This document shows positions 8,592 through 15,471 of a DNA stretch of 35,068 bases, piece by piece. The stretch is from Nitrospirales bacterium (GTDB lineage: Bacteria; Nitrospirota; Nitrospiria; Nitrospirales; UBA8639), in NCBI GenBank assembly GCA_020027205.1, contig JAHRAQ010000016.1, forward strand, positions 1 to 35,068, given 5' to 3'. The notes beneath the pieces were generated by a model. That model worked only from the letters and a program-made list of their open reading frames with translations, was not told the origin of the DNA and did no database searches. The first letter of the stretch is position 1. Each line of letters opens with the position of its first letter. A program made the translations under genes and the position numbers.

Positions 8592-8959
8592 TGCGGGGTG
8601 GAGCAGTCTGGTAGCTCGTTGGGCTCGATGCCGTGGGAGAGTTATCCGCTGAATGCCCGGACGCCGGGCATGTTCTCTTACGGATGGGCTGTGCGGAAGG
8701 CGACTTCCGTATGATCACCTGTCAAAGTCGGGGAAGCCGGTAGCGGGGTAATCCCGAGCCAAGTTTGCGGAGCCGCAACGCTTCGCAAAAAGGTGTAGAG
8801 ACTTGACGGCAGGCATCCCGGCGGCGGCGCACAACCCGTGCGAACCGCGCCGGTGATGAAGAGAAAGTCCAGACCACAAACCGGAACCCCCGGGCGGCGA
8901 AAGCCGTAGTGGCAGGCATAACCCAAAGGTCGAGGGTTCAAATCCCTCCCCCGCAACCA
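8592..8959 (+). tRNA. Initiator tRNA-fMet (CAT), interrupted by a group I intron
   Basis: The 5' exon (8592-8625) holds the acceptor strand TGCGGGG, the D-arm GAGC/GCTC and the anticodon 5' stem TTGGG plus CT. The 3' exon (8917-8959) continues with anticodon CAT, loop AA, stem CCCAA, variable loop, T-arm GAGGG-TTCAAAT-CCCTC, acceptor CCCCGCA, A73 and an encoded CCA. Initiator hallmarks are present: three consecutive G-C pairs at the base of the anticodon loop (29-31:39-41), an A11-U24 pair in the D-stem, and a weak U1-A72 first pair. The exons join as loop CTCATAA only if 8626-8916 is removed. The predicted junction is U33|C34, using the rule that group I 5' exons end in U and introns end in G. 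Confidence 0.9.
8626..8916 (+). ncRNA. Group I self-splicing intron (IC3-like) in tRNA-fMet
   Basis: The conserved catalytic core can be traced by base pairing. P3 is CCTGTC (8718-8723) with GGCAGG (8808-8813). P4 is TCGGG (8728-8732) with CCCGA (8753-8757). P6 is TTTGCG with CGCAAA (about 8764-8789). P7 is GACTT (8800-8804) with AAGTC (8865-8869). A long P8 runs between CATC (8814) and GATG (8857), and P9 has a CGGC-GAAA-GCCG tetraloop hairpin near 8896-8907. The core strings AAGGTGTAGAGACTTGACGG and AAAGTCCAG closely resemble tRNA introns of cyanobacteria (Leu) and Azoarcus (Ile). No homing endonuclease is encoded. A convincing P1 was not resolved, so the exact 5' splice site is the weakest part. 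Confidence 0.9.
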
Positions 8960-9036
8960 TCCTTTCCGACGCACCTTTCCCCGCCTGCGCGGGCGACCGC
9001 AGGGTCGCGCGCCGGCACCCTTCCCCATGGCGATAG

Positions 9037-9921
9037 TTACGAGAACCGGCGCAACGAGCCGGCGAGACCCAGGCGGGAGAGACCGTAGATGAGCCACTTT
9101 GAGGGATCGAAGTTATACCACTTGGGGCCGTTCCGGTAATCACTCTGGTACATGTGATGGTAGTTGTGGTATCCCTCGCCGAACGTGATGAGCGAGACCC
9201 ACCAACTGTCACGACTGGAATCGGACTGCCCGTGCGGTTGCGCGCCCCAAAGGTGGCAGATGGAGTTGATGCAGAAGGTGGAGTTCAGCACGAAGAACGT
9301 GCGGCCGAGTCCCGCCAGCATGAAACACCCCAGGCCGCCGACCCAGCCGTCGTGCGCGAACCCCACCACGAACGGCAACGCCAGCCCCGTCAGCACGATG
9401 GGCACGTAATAGCGGTGCTGCCACATCACGACCGGGTCCTGACGCAGTTTGGTGGCGTATTTCCCGTCTTTGTGGGGATCAACACGAAAGAGCCATCCGC
9501 AATGACTGTGCCAGAATCCCAGTTGCGCGTTATAGGGGTCTTCTTCCAGGTCGCACCGGGCGTGATGGCGGATGTGATCCGAGGCCCATTTGAGGCCGGA
9601 GTTTTGCAGCGCCATGCCCCCGGCAATCAACAACGCGCCTTTGACCCAGTTGGGGCAGTGAAAACTCCGGTGCGCCAGCAAACGATGGTATCCCACGGTG
9701 ATGCCCAGCCCCGTGACGGCGTAGAGCGCCGCAAACATCCCCCACGCCACCGTGGAATAATCGTAAAAATACGCGTAGGCGGGCAACCCGGCGAGCGCGC
9801 CGACGGTGACGAGGGAAAACAGCGAGAGCGTCATGCGGTCGACGGGTCTCGGTGGAGCGGGCGCCGTGGCGGCCGTGGCGGCGTTGGGCGCGGATGCGGA
9901 TGTCATGGCGGTCTCATTCAT
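9037..9921 (-). CDS. Fatty-acid (delta-9 type) desaturase
   Basis: This 294-residue membrane di-iron desaturase introduces a double bond into acyl chains and so tunes membrane fluidity. The three histidine boxes are present: HRLLAH (about 79-84), HIRHH (about 116-120) and HNYHH near residue 256, with membrane segments between them. The downstream stretch WASDHIRHHARCDLEEDPYNAQLGFWHSH matches the stearoyl-CoA desaturase / fatty acid desaturase type 1 family. The length is normal. The ATG at 9921 is chosen because upstream codons would run into the untranslated space after the RRM gene; the ribosome-binding site is poor and an ATG at 9906 is possible. The gene lies downstream of an RRM RNA-binding gene on the same strand. 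Both types are often cold-responsive in bacteria, so joint cold regulation is a reasonable guess. Confidence 0.93.
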   Translation of the reverse strand: MNETAMTSASAPNAATAATAPAPPRPVDRMTLSLFSLVTVGALAGLPAYAYFYDYSTVAWGMFAALYAVTGLGITVGYHRLLAHRSFHCPNWVKGALLIAGGMALQNSGLKWASDHIRHHARCDLEEDPYNAQLGFWHSHCGWLFRVDPHKDGKYATKLRQDPVVMWQHRYYVPIVLTGLALPFVVGFAHDGWVGGLGCFMLAGLGRTFFVLNSTFCINSICHLWGAQPHGQSDSSRDSWWVSLITFGEGYHNYHHMYQSDYRNGPKWYNFDPSKWLIYGLSRLGLAGSLRRFS

Positions 9922-10030
9922 GGCTTGTGCGTCATGGCCTGTGCGAGGGGCGTCGACGATATCTCCCCCCGACGCATGGAGACGGTCGCCCCGCTCCCGT
10001 CGGGGAGTCGTTCTTTGTGAAAAAATTAAA

Positions 10031-10306
10031 TTAAAAACCCGAGGGACGCGACGACGGCCCTTTGGGTCTCGCCTCATTCACCACAAGATTTCTGCCCTGA
10101 AACGCCGAATCATGCAACGCCGCAATCGCCTGCTGCGCCGCTTCCCCGCTGCCCATTTCCACGAACCCGAACCCGCGCGACTGCCCGGTGTATCGATCCG
10201 TGACCACCGTGGCGGACTGGACGGCGCCATGTTGCGCAAACAAATCCTGCAATTCCTGATCCGTGGTGGTGTACGGCAGATTGCCCACATAGAGTTTCTG
10301 ATTCAC
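10031..10306 (-). CDS. RRM-domain RNA-binding protein
   Basis: This 91-residue protein is a single RNA recognition motif. RNP2 is LYVGNL at residues 4-9 and RNP1 is RGFGFVEM near 44-51, followed by VNEARPKG and a very short basic tail. It resembles the small Rbp proteins of cyanobacteria and many proteobacteria, which bind single-stranded RNA and are often induced by cold. The start is a GTG at 10306, fixed by an excellent AGGAGG (10312-10317) five bases upstream. It has its own promoter (10495-10524) and a leader of about 180 nt, long for a gene of this size. The desaturase gene follows on the same strand 109 nt downstream. Confidence 0.93.
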   Translation of the reverse strand: MNQKLYVGNLPYTTTDQELQDLFAQHGAVQSATVVTDRYTGQSRGFGFVEMGSGEAAQQAIAALHDSAFQGRNLVVNEARPKGPSSRPSGF

Positions 10307-10494
10307 GATAACCTCCTCTTGTCCCAGGGCGGCGCCGCAAAACGACACGGTCTCCGGGAACAGGCCGACCGGGGAGTCATGATCAATGCGAAGGGTTTGA
10401 GCGAAGGAGCCGCGCGCAACCCGATTCGTGTGTCTCTCGACCGCCGCGCCCCCGGCGGCCGATGCGGTCATGCTGTCCTGTCTCCGACCGGCGG

Positions 10495-10524
10495 ATGTTA
10501 AGCCCGCGCCATGCGTCCTGTCAA
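10495..10524 (-). promoter_or_regulatory. Promoter of the RRM protein gene, long 5' leader
   Basis: On the minus strand a perfect TTGACA (10519-10524) and TAACAT (10495-10500) are 18 nt apart. Transcription would start near 10488, leaving a leader of about 180 nt (to 10307). The leader accounts for most of this 333-nt gap; nothing else was recognised in 10525-10639. Confidence 0.6.
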
Positions 10525-10639
10525 GAGGAGCGGGACGATGGTCACGGCGCGCGGGACATGGGACGGCGCCGGTGCGACAGCGCCGGAGCGACGCACCCGC
10601 CGGGGGTGAGGGTCGGCGCGCCGCCACGGCGCCGGCGCG

Positions 10640-10945
10640 TCACGCCACGGGTTTGGCCCGGAACTTTTTGATTTCGGTCTCGGCGGCCTTGAAGGCGGCG
10701 CGAATCGCCTCCTCAAACGTTTTCGCGTCTTTCCGCGCGGTCACGGTATGGCGCGGGGGTACGTGCACCACGAGCAACGCTTCGGCGTTATGGGCGCCGT
10801 GTTTGTGATGCGGATTTTTGGTGAGCGTGACGCGGGCGTGGGTGAGGTTGTCGAACTCGTTTTGGAGGGCGGCGAGCCGATCATGAATCTCCCGCTTCCA
10901 TCGCGGCGTCATGCCGACGTTTCGACTGTCGATTTTAATGTCCAC
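10640..10945 (-). CDS. Ribosome hibernation factor, HPF/RaiA-like (short form)
   Basis: This 101-residue protein matches the S30AE / sigma-54 modulation family: an N-terminal strand MDIKIDSRNV, helix TPRWKREIHDRLAALQNEFDNLTHARVTL, a central strand AEALLVVHVPP, and KTFEEAIRAAFKAAETEIKKF as the last helix. Family members bind the 30S subunit in slow growth or stress and block translation. The His/Lys-rich NPHHKHG loop replaces the usual basic loop. The protein is the short form without a dimerisation tail. The start is a GTG at 10945, supported by GGAG six bases upstream. It lies alone between the TonB-dependent receptor gene and the RRM gene, all on the minus strand. Confidence 0.8.
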   Translation of the reverse strand: MDIKIDSRNVGMTPRWKREIHDRLAALQNEFDNLTHARVTLTKNPHHKHGAHNAEALLVVHVPPRHTVTARKDAKTFEEAIRAAFKAAETEIKKFRAKPVA

Positions 10946-10979
10946 CGTGGTCTCCCCGTCCGGCGGTTCCTGTTTCCAC

Positions 10980-11008
10980 TTTCACCAAATGTCCGTCGTG
11001 TTTGTCAA
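10980..11008 (-). promoter_or_regulatory. Putative promoter of the HPF-like gene
   Basis: A perfect TTGACA (minus strand, 11003-11008) is followed after 17 nt by a poor -10, GTGAAA (10980-10985). A leader of about 30 nt would carry the GGAG site. Confidence 0.35.
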
Positions 11009-11072
11009 GCCACGCCCGCGGCGCCCCGCGCGGCCCGGCGCGCGGCGGCGCCGTCACGCCGCCGCCCGGCCG

Positions 11073-13508
11073 TCAGAACCCCCATTGCGCGCGGACGAAG
11101 ATGGTGCGCGGCAGGTTGGCGTGGGAGACGCCCAGCCCGATGCTGCGTTCGGCGATGTTCAGCCACTCGCGCTGATCGAACAGGTTGACGGCGTCGATGC
11201 CCAGCCGCAGCCCGCGGAGTTTCTGCGGATACGGGACATGGGTCACGGACAGGTTGTAGGTGGTGTGCGAATCGGCGTGACTGGAATTGGTCTTGGCGCC
11301 CTCCTCGTGACTGCGCAGGCCGGAGCCGAACAGCATCTGCCCGGTGACGGCGGTGCGCGGGGTGAGTTGATACGTCACCCGCGCGGAACTGGTGACGGTT
11401 TGCATGTGGTCGCAGAAGACGCCCGTGTCGATGTCGGCCAGTTCTTCTTCGTGCAACAGGAAGTGTCCCGATTGCAGACCCGTGCCCCGGCATTGGCCCC
11501 AGGCCACGGCGGCGCGGGCGGTCAGCCCGTCCGCCGGGGCGACGCGCACGACGCCCTCGATGCCGCGTTGCCAGCCGCGTTTGTAGGCGAAGGCGTTGAG
11601 CAGGGGCGTGCTGTTGAATTGATGGGCGTCGGCCATGTTGGTGTTGAGTTTGTAATAGGCGGAGAGTTGCAGGACGGCGGTGTGGCCGAGGGCGTGGGTC
11701 GAGCCGACTTCGAAGGCATGGGAGCGTTCGGGGTTGGGGCGGATGTTGGTGTCGTCTTCGGGCGCGGCGGTGGTGCCGGCGGTGTCGAGGAGGTGGAAGG
11801 GCAGCGCCTCGAGCGCGGGCGGGGTGAACAGGCGGCCGTAGTAGGCGCGGAAGACGTGGCGGTCGGTGAGGGCGTAGGTGACGCCGAGGCGGGGGCTGAC
11901 TTGCAGGGCGTCGATGTAGCCGTGGACGTGGTCGAGGCGGACGCCGGCGTTGATGGTCCAGCGGTCGTTGGGCGTGAACTGGTCCTGCAGCCAGACTTCC
12001 TGCCGGTAGCCGAGGAGGCGGCGGTCGGCGTTGAGGGCGCGAACACCGCCGACGAGGGCGCCGCCGGCGTCGGCGTCGCGGTCGAAGGCGAAGAGGCGGG
12101 TTTTGTTGATGGTCGCCGTCCGGTCGAGTTGCACGCCGGCCTTGACGACGTGCCGCGTGCCGAGGGCGTGGGCGTAATCGATCCTGACGCCGCCGGCGTC
12201 GCCCCATCGATCCTGATGACCGGCGGCGAAGGGTTCGTCCGGCTCGTCGGTGTGGGCGAGGATGTTCAAGGGGTCGGTCGTGAACGTGGCGCGGCTGTGG
12301 CGGACGTAGCCGGCGACGTTGAGCGTGCGGGCGGGGCTGATGTGGTACCGCCAGACGAGGTGGGAATACTGGTTGTGTTCGGTCTGATTTTCGTCGATGG
12401 CCTGCGAGGGCGCGGCGGCGAACCGCGCGTCGGTGTGGCGGCGGATGAGGTCGGCGATGTCGTCGTTGGCGGCCTGCCCCGGCGACGTGGGAATCTGATA
12501 ATCGGCGACGCTGTTCAACACCAGCCAGGTGAGATGCTGGCGGGCGTTGAGTTGGTAGTCGCCGCGCAGATACGTCTGGTGGCGTTCACTCCGGTCGTGG
12601 TGGACGGCCTGCCCCAGCGTGGGCGGATCGATGCCCCGGCTGGTCATCTGCGCGGTGTGCATCACGTACCACCGAAGGCGCGCGCCCAGCGTGCCGCCGT
12701 ACTCCAGCGACGGCTGCACGGTGTCGTTCCCCCCGCCGAAGAGTTGGACGGCGCGGTTCCCCGGCGACGCGCCGCTTTTGCCGGTGATGTCGATGACGGC
12801 GGTGGTGCGATTGCCGTATTCGGCGTTCAGGCCGCCGATGCGAACGTCGGCCCGCTCCCAGGCGCGCGGATGCAGGAGGTCGGTGAACTGCGTGGTGATG
12901 GTGTCGGGAATGGGCACGCCGTCGATGCGAAACTGGAGATTGGCGTGCTCCTGTCGAAGATGCGTTTGCTTGAGACTGCCGCCGGTGGCGCCGGGGAGCG
13001 TGGCGAGGACGTCGGTCAGGTCGACGTTGTTGCCACGGGGCAGCGTGTCGATGTCCCGCCGGGTCACGGCATACACGGCGCCGGACGACCTCGGCTTCGA
13101 GGCCGTGATGTCCAGCGGCGGGAGCGCGACCGGCACGTCCGTCAGCGTCAGCACGACCGGCGCGGGGTCGGTGGCGTCGCCGGCCAACTCGACGACGGCG
13201 CTCCGGGCGTCGGCCTGAACGGCCCGGATGAACCACGGCCCCGAGGACGGCACGACCATCTCGAACTCGCCCGCCTCGTTGGTGACGGCGGAGGCCACGC
13301 GGTGCCCCGCCTGGTCGCGCACGGTCACGGTGACCTGCGCGCCGCGCCGCAAATCCGCGTACTGCGCGTAGCCTGAAATGGTTCGTGCCTCGGCGCGCGC
13401 GTGCGGCATGTGCCACGGCGCGAGCGCGAGCATCAGCATCAGCGCCGGCGTTAGCGCGAGCGCAAGCGCCGGCGCCGCCCGGACGAACCATGGTCGACGG
13501 CCACGCAT
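11073..13508 (-). CDS. TonB-dependent outer-membrane receptor
   Basis: This 811-residue protein imports a large substrate (siderophore, cobalamin, glycan or similar) across the outer membrane, driven by TonB. A signal peptide (about 1-39, cleavage after HARA) is followed by a carboxypeptidase-regulatory-like domain (about 40-125). The plug domain (about 125-245) includes LPRGNNVDLTDVLATLPG, FRIDGVPIP and AEYGNRTTAVIDI. A long beta-barrel ends in the usual terminal aromatic residue (AQWGF). The N-terminal regulatory-like domain is typical of receptors with unusual ligands. The substrate cannot be read from sequence; the neighbouring tetrapyrrole gene (13676) hints at iron, heme or cobalamin. 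The ATG at 13508 lies six nucleotides after a strong -10 box, so the message is probably leaderless. Confidence 0.9.
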   Translation of the reverse strand: MRGRRPWFVRAAPALALALTPALMLMLALAPWHMPHARAEARTISGYAQYADLRRGAQVTVTVRDQAGHRVASAVTNEAGEFEMVVPSSGPWFIRAVQADARSAVVELAGDATDPAPVVLTLTDVPVALPPLDITASKPRSSGAVYAVTRRDIDTLPRGNNVDLTDVLATLPGATGGSLKQTHLRQEHANLQFRIDGVPIPDTITTQFTDLLHPRAWERADVRIGGLNAEYGNRTTAVIDITGKSGASPGNRAVQLFGGGNDTVQPSLEYGGTLGARLRWYVMHTAQMTSRGIDPPTLGQAVHHDRSERHQTYLRGDYQLNARQHLTWLVLNSVADYQIPTSPGQAANDDIADLIRRHTDARFAAAPSQAIDENQTEHNQYSHLVWRYHISPARTLNVAGYVRHSRATFTTDPLNILAHTDEPDEPFAAGHQDRWGDAGGVRIDYAHALGTRHVVKAGVQLDRTATINKTRLFAFDRDADAGGALVGGVRALNADRRLLGYRQEVWLQDQFTPNDRWTINAGVRLDHVHGYIDALQVSPRLGVTYALTDRHVFRAYYGRLFTPPALEALPFHLLDTAGTTAAPEDDTNIRPNPERSHAFEVGSTHALGHTAVLQLSAYYKLNTNMADAHQFNSTPLLNAFAYKRGWQRGIEGVVRVAPADGLTARAAVAWGQCRGTGLQSGHFLLHEEELADIDTGVFCDHMQTVTSSARVTYQLTPRTAVTGQMLFGSGLRSHEEGAKTNSSHADSHTTYNLSVTHVPYPQKLRGLRLGIDAVNLFDQREWLNIAERSIGLGVSHANLPRTIFVRAQWGF

Positions 13509-13514
13509 GGGGCC

Positions 13515-13543
13515 ACGGTACTAAATTCCTTATTGCAAGTCAA
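13515..13543 (-). promoter_or_regulatory. Promoter of the TonB-dependent receptor gene
   Basis: On the minus strand, TTGACT (13538-13543), a 17-nt AT-rich spacer and TACCGT (13515-13520). The start codon is 6 nt past the -10, so transcription should begin at or next to the A of ATG. Confidence 0.65.
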
Positions 13544-13589
13544 TTGCGTTTGCGACGGGGCGGTGGGAGTGGCCGAGCGACCAGCCGGC

Positions 13590-13672
13590 GCGGGGTCGAC
13601 CGGTACGGGGTCGGCGGTCGCGGCGTCGGCGGTCGCGGGGGGTCGGTGGTCGCGGCGTCGACCGGCGTGGCG
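13590..13672. repeat. Low-complexity GGTCG/GCGGTCGCG tract
   Basis: Short degenerate tandem words (GGTCGGCGGTCGCGGCGTC and variants) fill the space between the hemD-like stop codon and the receptor promoter. No gene is seen here. Confidence 0.6.
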
Positions 13673-13675
13673 TCG

Positions 13676-14533
13676 TCAGGGACGCTTCCGGCGCAGGATG
13701 GCGGCGGCCTGTTCGCCGGCTTCTTTGACGAGGACGCCCATTCTGGCGTGGGAGGGTTCCACGTCAACGGGGAAGCGGTGGTGTTGAAGCCGCCGGCTGG
13801 TCGTGGGGCCGATGGACGCGACCATGGTGTGCGCGAGCGCGGCGCGAACCTCGTCGAGCATGTCGACGTCGTCCAGCACACGCGCGAGATGGTCGACCTG
13901 CACCGCGCTGGTGAAGAGCGCGGCGGCGACGCGGCCGTCGATGATGCCCCGACCGGCGCGGATGAGCGGCGTCACGTCGTCGGGCAGCGCCCATCGGTAC
14001 ACGGGCACGGTGGTGACGCGGGCGCGGCGGCGGGTGAGGGCGTCGGCGAGGTCGGGGTTGGGGGCGCCGTATTCCTGAATGGCGATGCGCAGGCCGTCGA
14101 GGCCGGCGGGGCGGGCGGCGTCGATGGTGTCGAGCATGGTCTCCCATGTGTGGGGTTCGGGCACGGCGAGGGCCGGCACGCCCAGGGCTTTGACGACCGC
14201 GAGGGGTTTGGGGCCGCGGCAGACCACGGTGGTGCCGGTCAACGCGCGCCGGACGTCGTCGGGAGGAAACCGCGTGGTCCAGACGTCCACCAGTGTTTGT
14301 GTGCCGACGCCGGTGAGCAGGATGAGCATGTCCACGGCGCCGACCATGAGTTGCGCGCCGAAGTCCAGGGCCTGCGTGTTGTGTTCCAGCGGAATCTCTT
14401 TGAGGGCGGGCGCCACCATGGGTTGCCCGCCGTGCCGCGTGATGAGCGCGGCCATGCGCTCGGCCATCCGGCTTTCGAAGGCGGCCACGGTCATGCCCGC
14501 AAAGTTGCGCGCGCCGCCGGGTGCCGCGGTCAT
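13676..14533 (-). CDS. Uroporphyrinogen-III synthase-like protein
   Basis: This protein of about 285 residues has the HemD layout: an opening strand and helix (VAAFESRMAERMAALITRHGG), APALKEIPLEHN, LILLTGVGTQTLV, VVCRGPKPLAVVKALG, a middle IQEYGAPNPDLADALTRRRARVTTVPVYRW, and near the end FTSAVQVDHLARVL and VASIGPTTSRRLQ. These are the two-lobed family features. HemD closes hydroxymethylbilane to uroporphyrinogen III, the branch point to heme, siroheme and cobalamin. HemD is poorly conserved in sequence, and solitary paralogs fused to or acting as regulators exist, so the enzymatic role is likely but not certain. The ATG at 14533 is the best start; an in-frame extension runs through the repeat block and is not credible. 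No other heme gene is in the window. Confidence 0.8.
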   Translation of the reverse strand: MTAAPGGARNFAGMTVAAFESRMAERMAALITRHGGQPMVAPALKEIPLEHNTQALDFGAQLMVGAVDMLILLTGVGTQTLVDVWTTRFPPDDVRRALTGTTVVCRGPKPLAVVKALGVPALAVPEPHTWETMLDTIDAARPAGLDGLRIAIQEYGAPNPDLADALTRRRARVTTVPVYRWALPDDVTPLIRAGRGIIDGRVAAALFTSAVQVDHLARVLDDVDMLDEVRAALAHTMVASIGPTTSRRLQHHRFPVDVEPSHARMGVLVKEAGEQAAAILRRKRP

Positions 14534-14718
14534 GGGCGCCGCCGGGCCATGGCCGTGCCGGACCGGGGGCGGGTGAAAGGACAGAGTATCGTCATCAGGC
14601 GCGTGCTCGCCGGAGAGTTCGGGCGGATGATAGCACGCGGTTGGTGGGATGGGAATCCGGCTTCCGGCTTTCGCCGGTGCGACAGAGGGAACGCGGGCAG
14701 GATGACATTTGTCCCCCT

Positions 14719-14897
14719 CCGTCATTCCGCGTCATTGACGTCCAATGGCAGGAGAATGGTGGGCACGCGGAATCCATCTGCAGAATGCGGAACAGCCGGA
14801 ATGAAGAAACAGAAGGATGGATTCCCGATTAAAAATGTCGGGAATGACGGAAGGAATGACGGAAAGAATGACGGAAAGAGAAGGTGGGAATGACGGA
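14719..14897. repeat. Modular hairpin repeat block 3
   Basis: Reverse orientation: H2 (14719-14776), linker, H1 (14815-14850), then three more GGAATGACGG words at short intervals up to 14897. It lies between the divergent hemD-like and VOC genes. The rest of this 413-nt gap holds the VOC promoter and no gene. Confidence 0.85.
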
Positions 14898-14910
14898 AGG
14901 GGCGGCGGGG

Positions 14911-14940
14911 TTGCCCGGTTCGGCGGGCGCGGCTTAAGAT
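14911..14940 (+). promoter_or_regulatory. Promoter of the VOC-family gene
   Basis: TTGCCC (14911-14916), 18-nt spacer, TAAGAT (14935-14940). The GTG start codon is 6 nt past the -10, which fits a leaderless mRNA. Confidence 0.5.
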
Positions 14941-14946
14941 GACGCG

Positions 14947-15408
14947 GTGGACACGGGAGCGATGAGCGAGGCGTCGGCACGGCAGGACGGACGGTCGCGG
15001 GGCCACGGGTTCCGTCACGTGGCGTTGAAGGTGACGGACGTGGCGGTCTCGAAAACGTTTTATCAGACGTGGTTCGACATGGCGGTGGTGTGGGAGCCGG
15101 ATGCCGGGACGGTCTATATGAGTTCGGGGATCGACAATCTGGCGCTGCATCAGATGGCCGACGGTGACCGGCCCGCGCGGCCGCCCGACGGACAGGCGCT
15201 GGATCATCTGGGGTTTGTCGTGGATTCCCCGGACAGCGTGGACCGGCTGTATCGCCGCGTGGTCGACGCCGGCGTTACGGTGGTGCGTCCGCCGACGCGG
15301 CACCGGGACGGCAGTTACTCCTTTTATCTCGCCGACCCCGACGCGATTGTCATTCAGGTACTCTACGAACCCCGCATCAGCGCGGTGCGCGTGTCGACGG
15401 CGACCTGA
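14947..15408 (+). CDS. VOC (glyoxalase/dioxygenase fold) family protein
   Basis: This 153-residue protein has one pair of beta-alpha-beta-beta-beta modules: FRHVALKVTDVAVSKTFYQTWFDM, then LDHLGFVVDSPDSVDRLYRRVVDAGV and a closing DGSYSFYLADPDAIVIQVLYEP. Histidines in FRHVALKV and LDHLGFVV and the late glutamine/glutamate strand correspond to the usual metal ligand positions of the vicinal oxygen chelate superfamily, but the substrate cannot be inferred. The GTG at 14947 is preferred because it lies six bases after a credible -10 (leaderless pattern). An ATG at 14962 with GGGAG only two bases upstream is the alternative. It is followed 63 nt later by the metallo-beta-lactamase-fold gene. Confidence 0.82.
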   Translation: MDTGAMSEASARQDGRSRGHGFRHVALKVTDVAVSKTFYQTWFDMAVVWEPDAGTVYMSSGIDNLALHQMADGDRPARPPDGQALDHLGFVVDSPDSVDRLYRRVVDAGVTVVRPPTRHRDGSYSFYLADPDAIVIQVLYEPRISAVRVSTAT

Positions 15409-15471
15409 ACGCCTCCTCCTGTGCCGGTGTCACGGCGGGGCGCGGTCGCATTTCACCATGAAAGGGTTCTA

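Noticed and set aside
8715..9212. Minus-strand ORF with VAGEGFEPSTFGL
   Set aside because: This peptide is the well-known false translation opposite a tRNA 3' half. The DNA is the tRNA-fMet 3' exon and intron.
10911..13376. 821-aa open frame on the plus strand
   Set aside because: It is antisense to the TonB-dependent receptor, which has clear domains, a signal peptide and a promoter. The plus-strand product is Gly/Val/Glu low complexity.
14719..14897. CRISPR array
   Set aside because: The repeats are palindromic modules with variable, short, low-complexity spacing. There is no regular repeat-spacer period and there are no cas genes.
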